Positions 1 through 6,015 of a stretch of 7,996 nt of DNA are shown one piece after another (the first letter of the stretch is position 1; each line of letters starts with the position of its first letter). This DNA comes from Spirosoma sp. (GTDB taxonomy: Bacteria > Bacteroidota > Bacteroidia > Cytophagales > Spirosomataceae), in the NCBI GenBank assembly GCA_025351545.1, contig JANXVQ010000399.1:1-7996 (forward strand). The letters are read 5' to 3'. The translations under genes and the position numbers were made by a program. The notes beneath the pieces were generated by a model, which did not search any database, was not told the DNA's origin, and worked only from the letters and a program-made list of their open reading frames with translations.

Positions 1-119
1 GGGCGTTTGTTTGTAGGTGATGTTATGCGCCACCGTGTTGTCAACGTGTTGTCGGGTTTGAGAACCCGACAACACGTTAAAACCCGATGTCCTAAAACAC
101 CAACTATAAACAAACGCCC
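1..119. repeat. Nested inverted-repeat structure at the 3' end of chrA
   Basis: The outer arms are 1-26 and 94-119 in inverted orientation. The outermost 12 bases (GGGCGTTTGTTT) match perfectly and I count 22 of 26 matches overall. A strong hairpin (43-78) lies between them. The right arm overlaps the end of chrA and provides its last codons (Gly-Val-Cys-Leu) and the TAG stop. The left arm starts at the first base of the window, so its true extent and any target-site duplication cannot be seen. It could be a small non-autonomous element with terminal inverted repeats, an intergenic repeat of this genome, or the facing ends of an inverted duplication. The repeat is read directly from the sequence; its nature is open. 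Confidence 0.6.
43..78. repeat. Strong hairpin, 16-bp perfect stem, downstream of chrA
   Basis: Bases 43-58 pair perfectly with 63-78 around the four-base loop TGAG (59-62). The nonamer CGTGTTGTC of the left arm (45-53) is also present just outside it at 34-42, and a further AACCCGAT follows at 81-88, so pieces of the same motif are iterated here. The hairpin lies about 26 bases past the chrA stop and could end or stabilise the chrA transcript. Neither strand shows a T-run directly after the stem, so it is not a classical intrinsic terminator. It may belong to a dispersed repeat family. Confidence 0.7.
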
Positions 120-1330
120 GCTACTAGTCCGCCCAGAATCAGCACATAAGGTGGAATCTTCGTATATAAGAGCAGGCCTACTGTGAGTACCACCACCACA
201 ACCGACGGCCAATGCGGTGCCATCGGCTCGAAAAGGGCAATGGCGGCTGCCGCTGTCAGACCCGTGCTGGCAGCATTGATCCCTTCCAGCGATGCACGCA
301 CCACGCGATACCGTTTCAACTGTTCCCAAAAACGATAGACAAAGAAGATAAGAAATGTACCGGGCAGGAAAATTCCGGCGGTGGAAACAATGCTCCCCAA
401 GAGTTGACCATGTATACCAGCATCGCGCATAGACAGGACGCCAATATATGACGCGAAGGCAAACACAGGTCCCGGCACGGCTTGTACAAGACCTAATCCC
501 GACAAAAACTCTTCACGCGTCAGGTAATGCTTGAAGGCCACAAACTCGTTATAAAGCATGGGTGTCAATACCTGTCCTCCGCCGAATACGAAGCTGCCGT
601 TTCGATAAAAATTCTCAAACAACCGTACCGGAAATGACTGCGTATAGGCCCCCAGTGCGGCTGCACCAATGAATACACCCAGCCACAAAAAAAAGTTAGC
701 CCACTGCACACGCAGGGGCTTTTTCTCCATTCGCTGTTGCTTTTCATAGGTTAGCGCGGTAGTCAGGCCACCAACCAACAGTACGATAGGTGTCATAACT
801 GGCGATCGGAACAAATAGGCCACCACAACAGCCGTAAGCGCAAGGGCAAGACTAATCTGATTCTTGATAACTTTCTGCCCAATTCGATAGCCGGCCACCA
901 CCATAAATCCAACAGCCATCGGTTGAATGAACCGGGAAAACTGCAGGGACAATTTATGCTGTTCAAGGTAGTGAATGCCCATGCCAGCGGCTGTCATGAT
1001 GCAAACAGCGGGCAATATCCAAATGATCAGCGTAATATAGGCGAGGTTTGGGCCACCAAATTTAAAACCAATCGCCGTAATGGTCTGTGTAGACGTAGGC
1101 CCCGGCAACACCTGCCCGAGTGCGTTCAACTCCATCAGTTCCTCTTCGGTCAGGTAGCGTCGTCTCAGAACAAGCCGATCATAAAACATGGCCAAATGGA
1201 CCTGCGGCCCGCCAAAAGTCGTCAGCGCAAGAATAAGCACATCTTTTAAAAAGATGATGTAGCGTATCCGGCGCACGGGTTTGGCAGTTGTCAAATAAGG
1301 CAGCATACGGTAGTAATGATTGATGGTCAT
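104..1330 (-). CDS. chrA: Chromate transporter, CHR family, two-domain (long) form
   Basis: 408-residue inner-membrane protein of the CHR superfamily. Characterised members expel chromate from the cytoplasm; sulfate or another oxyanion is possible for any given homologue. The two homologous halves of the long form are visible. The first half has FGGP at residues 39-42 and LPGP at 75-78, the second has FVFGGGQ at 247-253 and VPGP at 285-288; in each half a charged stretch with YLTxEE separates the two motifs. Many hydrophobic segments surround them, and the length is normal for the long form. The assigned ATG lies inside a large inverted repeat (1317-1365). A second ATG at residue 9 (1304-1306) would also leave a complete CHR domain, so the start is uncertain. 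The gene follows the oxygenase gene by 55 bp and may be cotranscribed with it. Its last codons fall within another repeat. I see no ChrB-type regulator. Confidence 0.93.
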   Translation of the reverse strand: MTINHYYRMLPYLTTAKPVRRIRYIIFLKDVLILALTTFGGPQVHLAMFYDRLVLRRRYLTEEELMELNALGQVLPGPTSTQTITAIGFKFGGPNLAYITLIIWILPAVCIMTAAGMGIHYLEQHKLSLQFSRFIQPMAVGFMVVAGYRIGQKVIKNQISLALALTAVVVAYLFRSPVMTPIVLLVGGLTTALTYEKQQRMEKKPLRVQWANFFLWLGVFIGAAALGAYTQSFPVRLFENFYRNGSFVFGGGQVLTPMLYNEFVAFKHYLTREEFLSGLGLVQAVPGPVFAFASYIGVLSMRDAGIHGQLLGSIVSTAGIFLPGTFLIFFVYRFWEQLKRYRVVRASLEGINAASTGLTAAAAIALFEPMAPHWPSVVVVVLTVGLLLYTKIPPYVLILGGLVAGVCL

Positions 1331-1365
1331 GTGTTGGCCTACTCACAACACATGACTATCAATCA
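1317..1365 (-). promoter_or_regulatory. Long inverted repeat covering the chrA start codon
   Basis: Arms 1317-1336 and 1346-1365 are inverted copies matching at 19 of 20 positions, with a nine-base loop (1337-1345). The mismatch lies between 1325 and 1357. On the minus strand the 3' arm contains the chrA ATG (1328-1330) and its next codons, so in the RNA the start codon would lie in a stem. The 5' arm contains a second ATG opening a four-codon ORF (Met-Cys-Cys-Glu-stop, 1339-1353). Possible roles are an RNA switch limiting chrA translation, or a DNA operator for a dimeric repressor. The repeat is read directly; a regulatory role is inferred. Confidence 0.55.
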
Positions 1366-1385
1366 CCAATAATAACAAGTAATGA

Positions 1386-2342
1386 CTACTTCTTAAGGCC
1401 AAGCTCCATAAGTCGTTCGTTCAGGAACTCGCCGGCGGTCATGTCCACATATATTTTGGGGTGCTGGGTGTCAATGCAACTATCCAGACTAGTCAGATTC
1501 ATATCGGCGCGAGGGTGCATAAAGAACGGAATCGAATAGCGCGACTGGTTCATTTTCTCGCGGGATGGGTTCACCACCTGATGAATCGTCGACTTCAATT
1601 TATGATTCGTCAGCCGGTCGAGCATGTCGCCAACATTGACAACAACCTGGTCGGGCAGAGCCGTAATTCCAATCCATTTGCCATCCCGACGGAGTACTTC
1701 AAGCCCGTCGGCCGATGCTCCCATCAGCAATGTGATAAGATTAATGTCACCATGTGGAGCTGCTCGCACGGCTCCATCAGGTGTGGTGTTAGGGTCGAGC
1801 GGGAAATAATGCAACGCCCGCAGAATGCTATCACCGTTCTGCACTTTGTCGTCGAAATAGTTTTCCGGAAGTTCCAGATAAAGGGCAATGGCCCGCAGAA
1901 GCTGCTTGCCCGCACTTTCGAGCGTCCGGTAGGCAGTTAACGTAGCTTCACCAAATTCAGGGTATTCTTCGGGCAGCACGTTGCCAGGTATATCACCTTC
2001 CGGCTCCGGCTGGCCAATATGGTAAAATTCCTTTAAATCGGCTACTTTGAAGCCTTTTGCGGTTTCTTTACCTTTGCCAATATAGCCCCGCTGACCATTT
2101 AATTCGGGGTGTTCATATTTTTGTTTCAGGGTATCGGGCAACGAAAAGAAATCCCTGGCTGAACCATAAAGTCTCTGGGTCAACTCGCTCGTTAAGCCGT
2201 GATTACGAATAGCGACAAAGCCAATCTGGTTAAACGCACGCCCTAACTCCTGCACAAAACGAGCCTTACGGTCGGGGTCTCCCGAGGTGAAATCCGCCAA
2301 ATCCAGAGACGGTATTTCGTTGTATAATTCTTCGGTTAACAT
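1386..2342 (-). CDS. 2-oxoglutarate/Fe(II)-dependent oxygenase, isopenicillin N synthase-like
   Basis: 318-residue soluble enzyme of the isopenicillin N synthase-like dioxygenase superfamily. These enzymes use non-haem iron and O2, mostly with 2-oxoglutarate, to hydroxylate, desaturate or cyclise small molecules. The N-terminal DIOX_N-type domain spans about residues 10-115 (IPSLDLADF, then GFVAIRNHGL at 41-50). The catalytic double-stranded beta-helix follows. Its iron ligands are visible as His197 and Asp199 in PHGDINLITLL and His254 in TIHQVV; Arg268 and Ser270 in RYSIPFF form the RxS motif expected to bind the 2-oxoglutarate carboxylate. The length is typical and all key residues are present, so it should be active. 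The substrate cannot be told from sequence: there is no biosynthetic cluster, and the neighbours are a superoxide dismutase and chrA. A near-consensus promoter element lies just upstream. Confidence 0.9.
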   Translation of the reverse strand: MLTEELYNEIPSLDLADFTSGDPDRKARFVQELGRAFNQIGFVAIRNHGLTSELTQRLYGSARDFFSLPDTLKQKYEHPELNGQRGYIGKGKETAKGFKVADLKEFYHIGQPEPEGDIPGNVLPEEYPEFGEATLTAYRTLESAGKQLLRAIALYLELPENYFDDKVQNGDSILRALHYFPLDPNTTPDGAVRAAPHGDINLITLLMGASADGLEVLRRDGKWIGITALPDQVVVNVGDMLDRLTNHKLKSTIHQVVNPSREKMNQSRYSIPFFMHPRADMNLTSLDSCIDTQHPKIYVDMTAGEFLNERLMELGLKK

Positions 2343-2360
2343 ATAGAAAAATTATTTTCA

Positions 2361-2368
2361 CAAAAATA
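2361..2368 (-). promoter_or_regulatory. Putative Bacteroidota -7 promoter element of the oxygenase gene
   Basis: On the minus strand this reads TATTTTTG, a full match to the Bacteroidota -7 consensus TAnnTTTG. It lies 18 bp before the oxygenase ATG, implying a very short leader. I see no convincing TTTG -33 element at the usual distance, and the region is A/T-rich, so chance is possible. The spacing to the gene and the hairpin separating it from sodA support an independent start of transcription here. Confidence 0.45.
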
Positions 2369-2402
2369 CAAAAGATTGCGAAGTCTGCCGACGGATAAAT
2401 GC

Positions 2403-2477
2403 AGAGACGCAATACGTTGCGTCTTCTGTGGGTCAGCAAAACCATACGCCACAGAAGACGCAACGTATTGCGTCTCT
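2403..2477. repeat. Perfect 29-bp inverted repeat, compound palindrome after sodA
   Basis: Arms 2403-2431 and 2449-2477 are exact inverted copies with a 17-base spacer. Each arm carries its own hairpin: GACGCAA and TTGCGTC (2406-2412 with 2417-2423, loop TACG; 2457-2463 with 2468-2474, loop CGTA). The DNA or RNA can thus fold as one long stem or as two small hairpins. The structure starts 11 bases past the sodA stop. It would act as a 3' end or stabilising structure for sodA mRNA, although no T-run follows on the minus strand. The core AGAGACGCAA...TTGCGTCTC resembles repeats I associate with some Cytophagales and cyanobacterial genomes; that resemblance is from memory and unverified. Confidence 0.85.
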
Positions 2478-2488
2478 ACTATTCTCAC

Positions 2489-3184
2489 TTACGCGCCAAA
2501 ATTTTTGCCGACTTTATTCCAGTCAACTACATTCCAGAAAGCGGTAACGTATTCTGGGCGACGGTTCTGATATTTCAGATAATAGGCGTGTTCCCAAACG
2601 TCGAGGCCCAGAACAGGTGTTCCTTTTTTGTCAGCCAGGGCCATCAGCGGATTATCCTGATTAGGTGTCGAGATGATTTCAACGTCATTTCCGTTCTTGA
2701 TAAGCCATACCCAGCCCGAACCAAAGCGACCCGTTGCTGCTTTGCTCCATTCTGTTTTGAAGTTATCGAACGACGTATATTTTTTATTGATCGCATCGGC
2801 AAGCGCACCTTTTGGCGAACCACCGGCACCAGAACCCATTATATTCCAAAAGAATGTGTGATTCCAGTGTCCACCAGCATTATTCCGAACGGCCGCCGGC
2901 GTTGTGCTGCTTATGCTTTTGACCAACGTATCAATGTCCATTTTCGCCATGTCTGTTCCGGCAACGGCCTTATTGAGGTTGTCCACATACGCTTTATGAT
3001 GTTTGTCGTGGTGGATTTCCATCGTCATCTTATCGATGTACGGCTCAAGCGCGCCGGCGTCAAAAGGTAACGGAGCCAGCTTAAACGGCCCTTCTGCCTG
3101 AGCAGGTGAAAAGCCGAAAGAACGGAAAGCTACCAGACTGACCGAAGTACCAAATGCCAGTTTCAAAAACTCGGAGCGATTCAT
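2489..3184 (-). CDS. sodA: Superoxide dismutase, Mn-type, with N-terminal export signal
   Basis: 231-residue iron/manganese superoxide dismutase, converting superoxide to O2 and H2O2. The catalytic domain starts near residue 37 and is complete. The metal ligands expected from E. coli SodA are His58 (MEIHHDKHH), His109 (HWNHTFFW), Asp195 and His199 (DVWEHAYY); the second-sphere Tyr66 is present. GGH at 104-106 and Gln176 in NQDNP fit the manganese rather than the iron pattern. Unlike typical cytoplasmic SodA, an N-terminal leader of about 30 residues ends in AQA-EG. It has a NRSEFLK start that resembles a Tat motif with the second arginine replaced by serine, so export to the periplasm or surface is likely, by Tat or Sec. 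The gene stands 169 bp after recR and is followed by a large hairpin. I found no strong promoter match upstream. Confidence 0.95.
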   Translation of the reverse strand: MNRSEFLKLAFGTSVSLVAFRSFGFSPAQAEGPFKLAPLPFDAGALEPYIDKMTMEIHHDKHHKAYVDNLNKAVAGTDMAKMDIDTLVKSISSTTPAAVRNNAGGHWNHTFFWNIMGSGAGGSPKGALADAINKKYTSFDNFKTEWSKAATGRFGSGWVWLIKNGNDVEIISTPNQDNPLMALADKKGTPVLGLDVWEHAYYLKYQNRRPEYVTAFWNVVDWNKVGKNFGA

Positions 3185-3353
3185 GCGAATGTTGGTTTTT
3201 AGGGAAATGATAACGCATTTTCGACTTTATAGACGAACCATAAGGTCTGTAAACACAACTCATATGACGGGCGGATGTTTAGCAATCCATAGTCACAAAC
3301 CTGCTGTCGAAAACACAAAGAAAGGACTTTTCTTCATCCAACAGTATATTAAA

Positions 3354-3965
3354 TTAATCGTAGGCAATTCGACTCAGGATACTTCGCCCGAGCGTTATCT
3401 CATCGGCATATTCGAGATCGCCACCGATGGGAATACCGCGCGCAATAGTCGAGATTTTTAGGTTAAACGGCTTGATCTTTTTCTGAAGATAAAAGGCTGT
3501 TGTGTCGCCTTCCATCGTAGGGCTAATGGCCAGGATGATTTCGCGTACCTGTTCACTTTCCGGACCACGCAGCCGGGTTATGAGCGAATCAATCTGCAAG
3601 TCACTTGGTCCAATCCCTTCAACTGGCGAGATAATGCCCCCCAACACGTGGTACAGCCCCCGATATTGGGAGGTATTTTCGATAGCCAATACATCGCGGG
3701 TATCTTCCACTACACAAATTATAGACTGATCGCGCTTGTTACTGGCGCAAATTGTACACAAGTCATGATCAGACAAGTTGTAGCATTTACGGCAGTATTT
3801 GACCCTGGTACGCATAGCCGTCAGACTCTGAGCCAGCGTTTCTGTTTGTTCTTCATCGCGTTTAAGCAAATGCAGCACCAGTCGGAGAGCGGTTTTTTTT
3901 CCGATTCCCGGCAATTTCGACACCTCATTTACCGCGTCCTCTATTAGTTTGGATGGATACTCCAA
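3354..3965 (-). CDS. recR: Recombination protein RecR, with TTG start
   Basis: 203-residue DNA-repair protein, normal family length. RecR works with RecO (and RecF) to load RecA at single-stranded gaps. The family layout is complete: a helix-hairpin-helix region around residues 15-30 (LPGIGKKTALRL), a zinc finger with Cys58, Cys61, Cys70 and Cys73, a Toprim domain from about residue 81 (ICVVEDTRD, then YHVLGGIISP), and the C-terminal ARGIPIGGDLEYAD motif. The start codon is TTG (complement of CAA at 3963-3965). It is favoured because MEYPSKLIEDAV aligns with known RecR N-termini, an in-frame stop lies only five codons upstream, and the first internal ATG is at residue 51, past the helix-hairpin-helix. 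A run of eight A's falls in codons around residues 22-24. clpS lies 98 bp upstream, so the two may be cotranscribed. Confidence 0.96.
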   Translation of the reverse strand: MEYPSKLIEDAVNEVSKLPGIGKKTALRLVLHLLKRDEEQTETLAQSLTAMRTRVKYCRKCYNLSDHDLCTICASNKRDQSIICVVEDTRDVLAIENTSQYRGLYHVLGGIISPVEGIGPSDLQIDSLITRLRGPESEQVREIILAISPTMEGDTTAFYLQKKIKPFNLKISTIARGIPIGGDLEYADEITLGRSILSRIAYD

Positions 3966-3980
3966 GACAATTATAAATTA

Positions 3981-4066
3981 TAAATGATGAATTGTGAGCA
4001 TGAATGACCAGCTATAAATTCAGTTCATACTGACATTCATAATGCATCATTCATAACTCATCATTA
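3981..4066. repeat. Imperfect A/T-rich inverted repeats between clpS and recR
   Basis: The clpS-recR spacer is strongly A/T-rich and repeats variants of AATGATGA and ATGAATG in both orientations. The clearest pair is about 3982-3997 against 4050-4065, where eight bases match and the similarity then continues with a few mismatches. The right copy overlaps the clpS stop codon. It might act as an attenuator or 3' structure between the two genes, or simply be degenerate low-complexity sequence. I see no clear promoter for recR within it. Confidence 0.3.
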
Positions 4067-4342
4067 GTTTAGAATTTCTGCCGAGATACCCCGTCGGCAA
4101 ATTTCGTTGCGCATTGGCACGAGTTCTTCCCATGAGCCATTCTTGACGGAACATTTGCCTTTGTAGTGAATCAGGAGTGTACACTGCTCGGCCTGCTCGG
4201 GCGTATGTCGGCAAACGTCCATCAGTGCTTCGATGACATGCTCGAATGTGTTGACTTCATCGTTGAAGACTACAAGGTTATGAACGTCGGTTTCAACGAC
4301 TTCGTCGAGCACGTCCACAACGGTTTCTTCAAAAGGTTGCAT
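4064..4342 (-). CDS. clpS: ClpS, adaptor of the ATP-dependent Clp protease
   Basis: 92-residue cytoplasmic adaptor that binds proteins with bulky N-terminal residues and hands them to ClpA or ClpC with ClpP (N-end rule). After a flexible acidic N-terminus of about 20 residues, the core reads NLVVFNDEVNTFEHVIEAL. Asn27 and Asp28 correspond to the pair that holds the substrate alpha-amino group; Glu29 replaces the usual second Asp. His59 in LLIHYKGKC matches the conserved pocket histidine, and the C-terminal GISAEI strand closes the fold. The length is normal for the family. The gene is first of the minus-strand series, divergent from the symporter, with a perfect -7 promoter motif 26 bp upstream of its ATG. 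No clpA is visible nearby. Confidence 0.94.
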   Translation of the reverse strand: MQPFEETVVDVLDEVVETDVHNLVVFNDEVNTFEHVIEALMDVCRHTPEQAEQCTLLIHYKGKCSVKNGSWEELVPMRNEICRRGISAEILN

Positions 4343-4367
4343 AGGAGATAAAATGGTGTTTACTTAG

Positions 4368-4375
4368 CAAATTTA
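4368..4375 (-). promoter_or_regulatory. Putative Bacteroidota -7 promoter element of clpS
   Basis: On the minus strand this reads TAAATTTG, a full match to TAnnTTTG. A T-rich stretch ending TTTA lies about 16 bp upstream, a partial -33 match. The implied leader before the clpS ATG is roughly 20 bases. It lies in the divergent gap shared with the symporter promoter. Confidence 0.55.
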
Positions 4376-4401
4376 CGGTAAAACGGGCAGTTAAAAAAAC
4401 C

Positions 4402-4431
4402 ATTGCCGTGCATTAAAAGAACCTCTTTTTG
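4402..4431 (+). promoter_or_regulatory. Possible promoter of the symporter gene
   Basis: ATTG (4402-4405) and TCTTTTTG (4424-4431) are 18 bp apart. They match the Bacteroidota TTTG / TAnnTTTG pair with one mismatch in each. The -7-like element ends 24 bp before the ATG. The T-rich context makes a chance match possible. Confidence 0.35.
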
Positions 4432-4455
4432 GCCTAAAAAGTTGCCTGATTCTCT

Positions 4456-5919
4456 ATGAATACCACCCTCGCTTTAGTCATCCTGATCGCTTATTTCGGG
4501 ATGCTGATTGCTGTTTCATTCTACACCGCCCGAGGAGCCGACACGAATGCTTTTTTTACCGCCAACCGGCAATCACCCTGGTGGTTAGTGGCCTTCGGTA
4601 TGATTGGCACATCCTTGTCGGGCGTCACGTTTATCTCGGTGCCGGGTGCGGTGGGGAAAATTGGCTTTTCGTATTTTCAGGTCGTCCTGGGCTACATCGT
4701 CGGCTATTTCGTGATTGGTTCGGTACTAATGCCGCTCTATTACCGACTGAATCTGATTTCAATTTATGGGTATCTCGAACAACGCTTCGGGTTTTGGTCC
4801 TATAAAACGGGAGCGGGATTTTTTCTGCTGGCCCGCACCATTGGTTCGGCAGTGAGGCTCTATGTGGCCGCTGGCGTATTACAGATTGCCCTGTTTAATG
4901 CGCTGGGCATTCCATTTGAAGTATCGGTACTGATTACCATTTTTTTGATCTGGATTTATACATTTAAAGGCGGAGTTAAAACTATTATCGTGACCGACAC
5001 GCTTCAAACCGTGTTTCTTGTTACGGCAGTCGTACTCACCATTGTACTAATTTCACAGGAATTAGGCTTATCGTTTGGCGATTTGGTACGAACGGTGAAA
5101 GATAATTCCATGTCGCAGGTGTTTTTTTGGGATGCCAACGACCCCAAGAATTTCTATAAGCAGTTTATTTCCGGAGCATTCATTGCCATTGTCATGACGG
5201 GTTTAGATCAGGATTTGATGCAAAAAAACCTGACCTGCAAAAATATCGGTGAAGCCCAGAAAAATATGTTCTGGTTTACGGTTACGCTCGTATTCGTTAA
5301 CTTCATGTTTCTGTCGCTCGGCGTACTTTTATACGTTTTCGCCAAACGCGAAGGCATCGAAATCCCAACCCGCACCGACGATCTTTACCCGATGCTTGCC
5401 TTAAATCATCTTGGTTTAGTAGTGGGCATTACATTTCTGCTGGGTATCACAGCCGCCACCTATGCCAGTGCCGACTCGGCGCTGACGGCCCTGACTACGT
5501 CGTTTTGTATCGACTTTATGAATGTCGAAAAACGGCCTGAAGCCGAGCGATCACGTATCAAGTACATCGTACATATTGGCTTTTCGCTCCTGTTTTATGT
5601 CGTCATTCTGATCTTCCGGCAGGTTAACAGCAAGGAAGTTATTACGGCTGTGTTCGACATTGCGGGATACACATATGGGCCGTTGCTGGGTCTGTATGCC
5701 TTCGGAATGTTTACCAAACGACCGGTTATGGATCGCGTCGTACCGTTCATTTGCTTAGTTTCACCAGTGTTAACGTATTTTGTTAATGAGAACTCGGCAG
5801 CCTGGTTTGGCGGCTATCAATTCGGATTCGAACGGCTATTACTCAACGGCGTGTTTACGTTTATGGGTCTCTGGGCAGTATCGAAGCCGGTTCAGGCAGA
5901 AAAACCCGTAACGGTATAA
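4456..5919 (+). CDS. Sodium:solute symporter (SSS family), substrate unknown
   Basis: 487-residue inner-membrane transporter of the sodium:solute symporter family (LeuT fold), which couples Na+ entry to uptake of a sugar, amino acid, vitamin, anion or other solute. About 13 hydrophobic segments can be seen. Family landmarks are GTSLSGVTFISVPG at 51-64 (the broken helix near the substrate and sodium sites), KGGVKTIIVTDTLQ at 171-184, GLDQDLMQKNL at 249-259, and ASADSALTALTTSF at 337-350, whose Ser/Thr cluster aligns with the Na2-site serines of the TM8 helix in vSGLT. The length is typical for a bacterial SSS protein without a C-terminal kinase extension. The N-terminus begins directly with the first membrane helix, supporting the ATG. 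The neighbours (clpS/recR on one side, a thioredoxin-domain protein on the other) do not reveal the solute. Confidence 0.9.
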   Translation: MNTTLALVILIAYFGMLIAVSFYTARGADTNAFFTANRQSPWWLVAFGMIGTSLSGVTFISVPGAVGKIGFSYFQVVLGYIVGYFVIGSVLMPLYYRLNLISIYGYLEQRFGFWSYKTGAGFFLLARTIGSAVRLYVAAGVLQIALFNALGIPFEVSVLITIFLIWIYTFKGGVKTIIVTDTLQTVFLVTAVVLTIVLISQELGLSFGDLVRTVKDNSMSQVFFWDANDPKNFYKQFISGAFIAIVMTGLDQDLMQKNLTCKNIGEAQKNMFWFTVTLVFVNFMFLSLGVLLYVFAKREGIEIPTRTDDLYPMLALNHLGLVVGITFLLGITAATYASADSALTALTTSFCIDFMNVEKRPEAERSRIKYIVHIGFSLLFYVVILIFRQVNSKEVITAVFDIAGYTYGPLLGLYAFGMFTKRPVMDRVVPFICLVSPVLTYFVNENSAAWFGGYQFGFERLLLNGVFTFMGLWAVSKPVQAEKPVTV

Positions 5920-5937
5920 TGTTCCATTCTGTTTGTT

Positions 5938-5966
5938 TTTGCTGAAGTAATTCTACTGTATCTTCG
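5938..5966 (+). promoter_or_regulatory. Putative promoter of the thioredoxin-domain gene
   Basis: TTTG (5938-5941) is followed after 17 bp by TATCTTCG (5959-5966), which matches TAnnTTTG with one mismatch. Transcription would start around 5972, leaving a leader of about 70 bases that contains the hairpin at 5981-6015. This suggests the gene is not simply read through from the symporter. Confidence 0.45.
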
Positions 5967-5980
5967 TACATAGCCAATCC

Positions 5981-6015
5981 GCGTGGGCAGCATTACATTG
6001 TCGTGCTGCCCATGC
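5981..6015 (+). promoter_or_regulatory. Hairpin in the leader of the thioredoxin-domain gene
   Basis: Bases 5981-5992 (GCGTGGGCAGCA) pair with 6004-6015 as a 12-bp stem with one G.T wobble and an 11-base loop. No T-run follows, so it is a poor intrinsic terminator for the symporter. It lies after the putative promoter and before the preferred ATG at 6042, and overlaps the alternative GTG start at 6003. It may be a leader structure affecting mRNA stability or translation. Confidence 0.4.

Noticed and set aside
1461..1940. A 159-codon plus-strand open frame opposite the oxygenase gene
   Set aside because: The minus-strand frame carries all catalytic residues of a known family; the plus-strand translation shows no family features.
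2403..2477. CRISPR-like repeat
   Set aside because: There are only two copies, in inverted rather than direct orientation, with no regular spacers and no cas genes.
2399..3070. A 223-codon plus-strand open frame opposite sodA
   Set aside because: It is fully antisense to a well-conserved superoxide dismutase, has no recognisable domain, and starts inside the 29-bp inverted repeat.
104..3184. A single sodA-oxygenase-chrA stress operon
   Set aside because: A strong hairpin follows sodA and a perfect -7 promoter element precedes the oxygenase gene, so only oxygenase-chrA cotranscription is plausible.
3304..3340. Possible intrinsic terminator after recR
   Set aside because: The potential stem is a short A/T-rich one with a bulge, and the following bases are only partly T; too weak to call.
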